In this document: in pieces, positions 57,573 to 64,000 of the stretch
How the letters are laid out: each line of letters opens with the position of its first letter
How positions within the stretch are numbered: the stretch's first letter is position 1
Origin: Pseudophaeobacter leonis
Lineage (GTDB): Bacteria; Pseudomonadota; Alphaproteobacteria; Rhodobacterales; Rhodobacteraceae
Direction: 5' to 3'
Length of the DNA stretch: 64,000 bases
NCBI RefSeq assembly: GCF_002087335.1
Contig: NZ_MWVJ01000025.1
Coordinates: 1 to 64,000 of the forward strand
Program-made: the position numbers and the translations under genes
The notes under the pieces: model-generated
Told to the model about the DNA's origin: nothing
Databases searched by the model: none
What the model saw: the letters and a program-made list of their open reading frames with translations, nothing else

Positions 57573-58553
57573 TTATCCTGCGACACCCAGCCCCTTTAAC
57601 ATGTCCTGGGCCGCCGCCGCAGGCGACGCCTCCCCGGTGGCCACCTGATCCGAAAGCGCTTTCATCCGATCCTTTGCCCAGGACGTCTCCAGCCGGGCCA
57701 AAAGCGCCTGACGCACGTCTTGCGCAAACCAATAGCGCGCCTGCTCGGCGCGGGTTGCCTCCCAGTGCCCGTGTTCGCGACGCCAGCCCGTAAGGATTTG
57801 CATTTCCTCCCAGGCCTGCGCCAGACCCGTCTCATCGAGGGCCGAGACCATTTGCGCCTTTGGAAAGCCCTGTGGATCCTGCGGCCGCTTACGCAACAGG
57901 CGCAGCGCCCCGGAATAGTCGGCGCAGGTGCGTATGGCGGCAGATTTCAGATCGCCATCGGCCTTGTTGACCAGGATGATATCCGCCATTTCCATGATGC
58001 CGCGCTTCACTCCCTGCAGCTCATCGCCGCCAGCAGGCGCCAGCAGCAGCACAAACAGATCGGACATCTGCGCCACAACGGTTTCCGACTGGCCAACGCC
58101 CACGGTCTCTATCAGCACCACATCAAACCCCGCCGCCTCACAGAGCGCCACGGCCTCGCGGGTGCGCCGCGCCACGCCGCCCAGATTGGTCTGGCTTGGC
58201 GAGGGGCGAATAAAGGCGGCTTTCTCCCGGCTCAGATGCTCCATCCGGGTCTTGTCTCCCAGAATAGATCCCCCCGTGCGGGCCGAGCTGGGATCAACTG
58301 CCAGCACCGCCACCCGCAGCCCCTGCGCCACCAGCATCATGCCAAAGCTCTCAATAAACGTGGACTTTCCCACCCCCGGTGTCCCAGACAGGCCAATACG
58401 CAGCGCCTCGCGGCCTGATTTGGCCAGTTTGCCCAGCAATGCGGTCGCCAAAGCCCGGTGATCCTCACGGCCGCTTTCCACCAGAGTGATGGCACGCGCC
58501 AGCGCTCTGCGGTCCCCATTCAGGATCTTCTCACTCATCTCGGCAATATCCAT
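57573..58553 (-). CDS. meaB: methylmalonyl-CoA mutase-associated GTPase
   Basis: MeaB protects and loads cobalamin on methylmalonyl-CoA mutase. The 326-residue SIMIBI GTPase has the P-loop GLSGTPGVGKSTFIES, the switch regions AVDPSSARTGGSILGDKTR and VVLIETVGVGQSE, and the NKAD specificity motif. The mutase gene is not in the window, though cobQ is, fitting a B12-using organism. Confidence 0.95.
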   Translation of the reverse strand: MDIAEMSEKILNGDRRALARAITLVESGREDHRALATALLGKLAKSGREALRIGLSGTPGVGKSTFIESFGMMLVAQGLRVAVLAVDPSSARTGGSILGDKTRMEHLSREKAAFIRPSPSQTNLGGVARRTREAVALCEAAGFDVVLIETVGVGQSETVVAQMSDLFVLLLAPAGGDELQGVKRGIMEMADIILVNKADGDLKSAAIRTCADYSGALRLLRKRPQDPQGFPKAQMVSALDETGLAQAWEEMQILTGWRREHGHWEATRAEQARYWFAQDVRQALLARLETSWAKDRMKALSDQVATGEASPAAAAQDMLKGLGVAG

Positions 58554-59444
58554 GCCCGGCCTCCGGATCTTGTACAGGTCTTAGAAATTTCCGCCTAATT
58601 GACGCAGCAGCGCACCTTTTGTCCAGTGCGAAGCCGTCGCAGGGGGTGCAAGACACCTCCACAGGAGCTGCCGCGCCTCAGGCGTCGGCGTCTAGCTTTG
58701 TCCAAAGACATAGGGGGCCAGCGCGTTCAGCTCTGGACCTCAGCTCTGGACCCGGGCGCGCGCTTTAGCGATAAGCAAGCCATGACAAAAGCCTCCGGTC
58801 CAGACCTCCCCATCGATGATGCGCTGCCCGCCCTGCTGGCCGCCCTGCGCCAGAACAGCCGCGCTGTGTTGCAGGCCCCGCCCGGTGCCGGCAAAACCAC
58901 CAAAGTGCCGCTGGCAATGCTGCAGGCCGGATTGACCGAGCAGCGTATCGTCATGCTTGAGCCCCGTCGTCTGGCGGCGCGCGCCGCAGCCGAGCGATGG
59001 CCGAAACTCTGGGCGAAGAGGTTGGCCAAACGGTCGGCTATCGCATTCGCGGTGAGGCAAAGACCAGCAAGGCCACCCGCATCGAAGTGGTGACCGAGGG
59101 CATCCTCACCCGCATGTTGCAGTTGGATCCTGACCTGCCGGGGATCGGCGCGGTGATCTTTGATGAATTTCACGAACGCTCCCTGAATGCCGATCTGGGG
59201 CTGGCCTTTTGCCTAGGTGGCAGGTGCTCTGCGCGACGATTTGATCCTGCTGGCAATGTCAGCCACGTTGGACGCAGCCCCGGTGGCTGCCTTGATGCAG
59301 GCACCGCTGATCACCTCAGAAGGGCGCAGCTATCCGGCGCAAACCCGCTGGCTGGACAGCCCCCTAAAACCTCAGGCCCGGCGGCTTGAGGCGCTGTGCG
59401 ATCTGGTGGTGCAGGCTGAACGTGACAGCCGCGACACAGCGACA

Positions 59445-59504
59445 GGCGCGCAGACGGGCACGCAGACGGGCGCGCAGACGGGCGCACATATGGATACGCA
59501 AATG
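59445..59504. repeat. 5 x 12 bp in-frame repeat in hrpB
   Basis: Units GGCGCGCAGACG, GGCACGCAGACG, GGCGCGCAGACG, GGCGCACATATG and GATACGCAAATG encode GAQT-type tetrapeptides. They insert a flexible stretch between the two helicase lobes. Confidence 0.85.
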
Positions 59505-60358
59505 GGTGGCGGGATTCTGGTCTTTCTGCCCGGCGAGGGCGAGATCCGCAGGGCGGAGCAAAACCTGAGCAACCGACTGCCAGACGACTGCGTGATCCAG
59601 CCTCTGTTTGGCGCCCTGCCTTTTGCGGCGCAACAGGCCGCTATTCGCCCCGCGACAGCCGGGCGCAAGATTGTGCTGGCGACCTCGATCGCCGAGACCT
59701 CGCTCACCATTCAGGATATTCGCGTGGTGGTCGACATGGGACAGGCGCGCCGGGCCCGGTTTGATCCCGGCTCTGGCATGTCACGGCTGGTGACCGAAAA
59801 AGTCAGCCGCGCCGAGGCCACCCAGCGGCAGGGGCGCGCCGGTCGGGTGGCGCCCGGCACCAGCTATCGCCTCTGACCAAAGGTGAGGAAGGCGCCCTGG
59901 CGGCATTCCCACCGCCCGAGATCGCCTCGGCAGATCTCACCGGATTGGCGTTGGAACTGGCGCTTTGGGGGGCCGCGGCTGAGGACCTTGCCTTTTTGAC
60001 ACCGCCACCCGACGGCACAATAGCTGAAGCCCGCAAGCTGTTGCAGATGCTCGGCGCACTGGACGGGCAGCACCGGATGACCTCTCATGGCAAGGCGCTG
60101 GCCAGATTACCGCTGCATCCCCGGCTGGGACATATGCTGCTGCAGGCCGGACCAGAGGCGGCCGAACTGGCTGCTCTTATGGGCGAACGGGACCCGCTGC
60201 GCGCGGCCCCCGCGGATCTGGGATTGCGGCTGGAGGCCCTGAAAGACCCCAAGGGATTTCAACGCAAACGCCCCTATCAGCTCTCCTATCCTGTGGTAGA
60301 ACGCATCCGCCAGGAGACACGGCGGCTGCAAAAGCAACGCAGCACAGGCAAAAAAGCC

Positions 60359-60418
60359 ATAGGCCAATTTTCCACAGGCCAATTTTCCAAGGGCCAGACT
60401 GGAACGGACCAGACAGCC
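60359..60418. repeat. 4 x 15 bp repeat in hrpB
   Basis: Units ATAGGCCAATTTTCC, ACAGGCCAATTTTCC, AAGGGCCAGACTGGA and ACGGACCAGACAGCC begin at 60359, 60374, 60389 and 60404, encoding IGQFS, TGQFS, KGQTG and TDQTA. The second unit has the ACAGGCCA core. Confidence 0.75.
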
Positions 60419-61373
60419 CTGTCGCCGGCCGCTATGGCCGCCCTCGCCTATCCTGACCGGGTCGGACAACGGCGCAAGGGGGATCAGCCGCGCTATGTGC
60501 TGTCGGGTGGCAAAGGCGTGCAGCTTGATCCCGGCGACACCCTCGCCGCCGCCCCTTTCATCGTGGCGCTCGACACCGATGGCAACCCGCGCGAAGCCCG
60601 CGTGCGCATGGCCGCCCAAATCACCCTGAGCGAAATTCACGACCTGTTTGGCGACCAGATCAGCTGGCAGGACCATTGCCACGGGCCCAAACGCGCCCGC
60701 CGGGTCGAGGCCCGCCAGCAACAACGCTTTGGCGCGCTCACGCTGGATGACCGGCTGTGGAAAGACGTTCCTGCCGACAAGGTGGCCGAGGCCATGCTGG
60801 ACGGGGTGCGCGATCTCGGGCTGCGGATTACCGGCGCGGCGGCAAGGCTTGCGGCGCGGGTCGAGCTGCTGCGCGCCGATGGTCACGACCTGCCCGATTT
60901 CTCAAATGAGGGCTTGCTGGCGCGGCTTGACGACTGGTTGCTGCCGATGCTGGGCGGCGTAAAATCCGCCGCTGCCTGGAAACAGTTCGACCTGCTCCCG
61001 GCCCTGCGTGCCGCGCTTGACTGGCAGCAAACCCAGCTGCTGGACCGCGAGGCCCCCGGCAGTTTCACCACCCCCCTGGGGCGTAAGATCCCAATCACCT
61101 ACAGCGACGAGGCTCCCGAAATTTCGGTCCGCCTGCAAGAGCTCTTTGGCGTTAGCCGTCACCCCACCGTCGGCGGCGTACCTCTAAAGATCACCCTGCT
61201 GTCGCCAGCCCAGCGCCCCATTCAAATCACCCGCGACCTACCAGGGTTCTGGACCGGCTCCTACTCTGATGTGCGCAAAGATATGCGGGCGCAATATCCC
61301 CGCCACCCCTGGCCCGAGGATCCCACGCAAGAAGACCCCACTTTGCGGGCAAAACGACGCAAATAGCGCCACC

Positions 61374-61401
61374 GCCGCGCGCCAGTTTACTGGCGCGCGG
61401 C
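61374..61401. terminator. 28-bp perfect hairpin between convergent hrpB and SDR genes
   Basis: GCCGCGCGCCAGT (61374-61386) pairs perfectly with its complement (61389-61401) over a two-base TT centre. It has no T tract on either side. It may be a transcription barrier, or a structure formed as DNA. Confidence 0.5.
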
Positions 61402-61492
61402 TGGGCCCAACGGCGGGCGGCGTATCTGTGATGCGCCAGTTTGATCCGCCAGTCCGCGGGCGGGAGCCCCTCCCCTCCTGTTTTTGTGACTC

Positions 61493-62242
61493 TTACTCCC
61501 GCAGCGCAGGCAGGCCGATGCCAGTGGCCTCAAAGCCGCCATCCGCCGCCAGGATCTGCCCGGTCACAAAACTCGCCTTGTCTGACAGCAAAAAGATAAT
61601 GGCTGCCGCGATCTCTGCTTCCTTGCCATAGCGATTGAGCGGCAGGGCATCGTGATATGCGGCAATGATTTCCGGGCTGTGCACGGCCATAGCCAGCTTC
61701 GTTGCAACCGGCCCCGGCGCCACAGCATTGACCCGAATGCCCAGCTCACCCAATTCCACCGCCTGCTGCAGCGTCAACTGCGCCAGCGCCGCCTTGGAGG
61801 TGCCATAGGCCACCCGCAGCGTGCTGGCCCGCAGACCCGAGATTGAGGTGATATTCACCACCGCACCGCCGCCCTCGGCCGACAACAGGTCACTAAAAGC
61901 CTGGGTCATCAGAAACGGCCCATCCAGATTGGTCTCCATCACCCGGCGCCAACGCTCAAATGTGGTTTCCCGGATCGGGCCAAAATCTGCGACACCGGCG
62001 TTGTTGACCAGCCCATCCAGCCGGCCAAAGCGCGCTGTCACCTCGGACACAGCCCGCGCCACATCCTCGGGCTTTGAAACATCCCCATCGGCCACAAGGG
62101 CCTGCGGCAACTGCTTCGCCGCTTGCGCCAGCTCGGCGCTGTCTCGATCCAAAAGCGCCACCTGCCAGCCCTCTGCCGTAAGCCCCTGCGCCGTGGCCAG
62201 GCCAATTCCGCGCGCCGCGCCGGTAATCAATGCTGTTTTCAT
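61493..62242 (-). CDS. short-chain dehydrogenase/reductase
   Basis: The 249-residue SDR has the cofactor loop TGAARGIGLA, NNAGVADFG, catalytic Ser in ITSISGL and Y-x3-K in AYGTSKAALAQ, and ends in GQILAADGGFEATG, typical of FabG-like oxidoreductases. Substrate unknown. ATG 62242 is preceded by GGGGCGG; upstream Met codons are also in frame. It converges on hrpB over the 28-bp hairpin. Confidence 0.92.
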   Translation of the reverse strand: MKTALITGAARGIGLATAQGLTAEGWQVALLDRDSAELAQAAKQLPQALVADGDVSKPEDVARAVSEVTARFGRLDGLVNNAGVADFGPIRETTFERWRRVMETNLDGPFLMTQAFSDLLSAEGGGAVVNITSISGLRASTLRVAYGTSKAALAQLTLQQAVELGELGIRVNAVAPGPVATKLAMAVHSPEIIAAYHDALPLNRYGKEAEIAAAIIFLLSDKASFVTGQILAADGGFEATGIGLPALRE

Positions 62243-62520
62243 AAACCGCCCCATCAGAAATTTGAGCAACATCTCAGACATCCTGGCCCCGGAAAGTCAA
62301 TAAAGCTGCAGTGTCAGAAAAGGCGCTGAAAAAGATCTGTCTTGTTCTACGCCTTGATCCATGCCGCGCATTTTCCACACAACCTCTGGGCTAAAAGATC
62401 TAAACAGGTTGTACTTTATCCACAGCACCCCTATTTTACAGGGACTTCAATAAGATCAAGCCTCGCGACAGCAGCAAAGCAAGCGCGATATGGCCAAAAA
62501 ACAATAATAGGCAGTTCAAA

Positions 62521-62979
62521 ATGAGCAACTTTTTTACCCGGGCTTGGGAAGGAATGATCAAGCCCATTCTCTTCCGTCCCAAACGGGTTCAGGTGGCTGC
62601 TCTGTGCTATCGAACAACCACGGGTAAAAAAGAAGTTCTGATGATTACAAGTCGCGGCACCGGGCGCTGGATCCTGCCCAAGGGCTGGCCAATCAAAGGC
62701 AAAGATGGTGGTGAATCTGCCCTTCAGGAAGCCTGGGAAGAGGCAGGCGTGCAAAACGGTCGTGTCCAGGCCGACCCCATTGGCGCCTTCAGCTATGAAA
62801 AAGAGTTGAAGACCGGCCTGCCGATCCCGGTTCAGACCTTTGTCTATACCGTGGGCGACGTCGAACTGTCAGATACCTATCCCGAGGCACATCAGCGGCA
62901 ACGCAAATGGTTCGCCACGCAAGAGGCCGCAAATCTGGTAAGGGAACCTGAGCTGCAGGATATTCTGCGTCAATTGTGA
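62521..62979 (+). CDS. Nudix hydrolase
   Basis: The 152-residue protein has the Nudix fold start VQVAALCYRTTTGKKEVLMI, RWILPKGWPIKG and the catalytic helix ESALQEAWEEAGV, where QEAWEEAGV replaces the usual RE-x-x-EE-x-G. The PKGWP form resembles diphosphoinositol polyphosphate or NUDT3-type hydrolases; substrate unknown. The Pho-box candidate overlaps its last codons. Confidence 0.9.
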   Translation: MSNFFTRAWEGMIKPILFRPKRVQVAALCYRTTTGKKEVLMITSRGTGRWILPKGWPIKGKDGGESALQEAWEEAGVQNGRVQADPIGAFSYEKELKTGLPIPVQTFVYTVGDVELSDTYPEAHQRQRKWFATQEAANLVREPELQDILRQL

Positions 62980-63004
62980 CACTCAAGCGACATTTTTGTA
63001 ACAG
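62976..63004. promoter_or_regulatory. Pho-box-like site upstream of the Pit transporter
   Basis: On the minus strand the site reads CTGTTAC-AAAA-ATGTCGC-TTGA-GTGTCAC: three 7-bp repeats exactly 11 bp apart, resembling the PhoB consensus CTGTCAT-N4-CTGTCAT. It begins on the nudix stop codon and ends about 70 bp before the transporter GTG. Repression of pit by PhoB is known in rhizobia; here it is an inference. Confidence 0.55.
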
Positions 63005-63072
63005 CCCAGCTTGTCTCTTCAGACATGCTCCCTTAGTGCGTCCTCAAACTTCCTGCCAGAGGGACACCTATC

Positions 63073-64000
63073 GTGAGCACCCCCCCAAACGACGCCAACC
63101 ACCGCGAAACGCTTGACCGAGATCTGCACCGGTTTTCGCACCTCGAATCCGCGACCCAGTATGTCGCCCGCCCGATGGTCGCCCCCGGGATCGCGCTGAT
63201 ATTCATGGTCATGGCAGGTCTCGCGGCCGCTATGATCTTTGGCGGCAGCCAGACCAATATGATTGTGGTCGCCGCTGCGGTCTTTGGCGCCTATATGGCG
63301 ATCAATATCGGCGCCAATGATGTGGCAAACAACATGGGGCCAGCCGTGGGCGCCAATGCTCTCACCATGGGCGGCGCCATCGTCATCGCGGCAGTTTTTG
63401 AGAGCGCAGGCGCTCTGCTGGCCGGGGGCGATGTTGTGTCCACGATCGCCAAGGGCATTATTGCCCCGCAGGTGGTGGCCACATCAGAAGTCTTCATCTG
63501 GGCCATGATGGCCGCGCTGATCTCTTCGGCGCTTTGGGTCAACCTTGCCACCTGGGTCGGAGCACCGGTCTCGACCACCCATTCGGTTGTTGGGGGTGTT
63601 ATGGGGGCTGGTATTGCCGCTGCCGGCTTTGCTGCCGTCAACTGGGCCACCATGAGCAAGATCGCCGCCAGCTGGGTGATCTCGCCGGTTTTGGGCGGCG
63701 TCGTCGCCGCGCTGTTCCTGGCCCTGATCAAAGCAAAGATCATCTACCAGGAAGACAAAATCGCCGCCGCCCGCCGTTGGGTGCCGGTCCTGGTCGGCAT
63801 CATGGCAGGCGCCTTTGCCGCCTATCTGGCCCTCAAAGGTCTGAAGCGTATCATCAAGATTGACCTGCAGACCGCGCTTTTGATTGGCGCCATGATTGGC
63901 GCGCTGGCCTATGTCATCACCGCACCGCTGATACGACGCCAATCTGAGGGCATGGAAAACCGCAACAAATCCCTGAAGGTGCTGTTCCGTATTCCGCTGG
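63073..64000 (+). CDS. Pit-family inorganic phosphate transporter (3' end outside window)
   Basis: Low-affinity, metal-phosphate/proton symporter of the inner membrane. GTG 63073 with GAGGGA upstream opens a frame still open at base 64000 (309 codons). After a polar start, helices alternate; the PD001131 signature appears twice in such proteins, here as GAYMAINIGANDVANNMGPAVG and VSTTHSVVGGVMGAGIAA. The last visible part enters the large cytoplasmic loop (IRRQSEGMENRNKSLKVLFR). Confidence 0.92.
   Translation, partial: MSTPPNDANHRETLDRDLHRFSHLESATQYVARPMVAPGIALIFMVMAGLAAAMIFGGSQTNMIVVAAAVFGAYMAINIGANDVANNMGPAVGANALTMGGAIVIAAVFESAGALLAGGDVVSTIAKGIIAPQVVATSEVFIWAMMAALISSALWVNLATWVGAPVSTTHSVVGGVMGAGIAAAGFAAVNWATMSKIAASWVISPVLGGVVAALFLALIKAKIIYQEDKIAAARRWVPVLVGIMAGAFAAYLALKGLKRIIKIDLQTALLIGAMIGALAYVITAPLIRRQSEGMENRNKSLKVLFRIPL

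Larger units (their letters stand above)
58782..61366 (+). pseudogene. hrpB: ATP-dependent helicase HrpB, broken by three indels
   Basis: HrpB is a DEAH-box RNA helicase-like protein. Its parts lie in four frames: [20 protein letters not shown] (motif I) from ATG 58782; a missing base at about 58996 moves to [20 protein letters not shown]...VIFDEFHERSL (motif II); at about 59212 (LAFCL then VAGALRDD) two bases are missing or one is extra; a missing base at about 59875 moves from SYRL to TKGEEGALAAFPPPE and on to the end at 61366. The C-terminal HrpB domain (GRKIPITYSDEAPEISVRLQ) is intact. It also contains two in-frame repeat arrays. Three lesions in 2.6 kb suggest genuine decay. Confidence 0.85.

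Overview
The window is about 60% GC and reads as chromosomal backbone of an alphaproteobacterium of the family Rhodobacteraceae (Roseobacter clade). The evidence is the family-typical small proteins (DUF2842, a DUF6280-like protein, several secreted roseobacter-type orphans), the gene pairs secG-pyrG and hflK-hflC-htrA, a tolC/pcm/PopZ-like block, a MeaB GTPase, a class I fructose-bisphosphate aldolase and a PCu(A)C copper chaperone. No rRNA, tRNA, CRISPR array, transposase or prophage gene was found. Species cannot be named from the sequence alone.

Layout. 1-9 kb: tail of a secreted protein, xseA, purD, a bestrophin-like channel, a PAS-LuxR regulator, a dead GNAT gene, a ferredoxin coupled to an FG-GAP-like secreted protein, a peptidoglycan-binding lipoprotein and a Crp/Fnr regulator. 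9-17 kb, mostly minus strand: thermonuclease, htrA, hflC, hflK, gor, rpiA (proteolysis, envelope quality control, redox). 17-24 kb: GST-sdaA pair, EamA transporter, thiamine pyrophosphokinase, a long acidic protein, DUF2842-purA. 24-31 kb: purA, a three-gene cobalt-type nitrile hydratase cassette, secG, pyrG, fructose-bisphosphate aldolase. 31-45 kb: a broken 3-hydroxyisobutyrate-dehydrogenase-like gene, a crotonase, an SMP-30-like protein, two aminotransferases, an MsbA-like exporter, a glycosyltransferase, ygfZ, efp, cobQ. 45-58 kb: PopZ-like gene, tolC, pcm, PhnA, DksA/TraR, lepA, an orphan with an IGDNGGPPLD motif, a LysR regulator, a low-molecular-weight phosphatase, copper genes, rpmB, meaB. 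58-64 kb: hrpB in four reading-frame pieces, an SDR, a Nudix protein and the start of a Pit phosphate transporter behind a good Pho-box candidate.

Two features run through the whole window and are not explained by gene content. First, six loci (GNAT, htrA, the acidic protein, the 3-HIBDH-like gene, popZ-like, hrpB) carry small indels that split otherwise convincing genes; hrpB has three and GNAT has two lesions, while purA, pyrG, lepA, efp, xseA and similar genes are intact. Second, there are about twenty short direct-repeat arrays (unit 10-27 bp, 2-5 copies). Many start in the last codons of a gene and copy its stop codon downstream (xseA, purD, the lipoprotein, the EamA transporter, an aminotransferase, popZ-like). 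Others sit in frame inside genes or in spacers, and several share a core close to ACAGGCCA.

No obviously new multi-gene system is present. The best leads are the stop-codon-spanning minisatellites, the orphan at 51.8 kb, the divergent PopZ-like protein, and the CRP-like and Pho-like operators.
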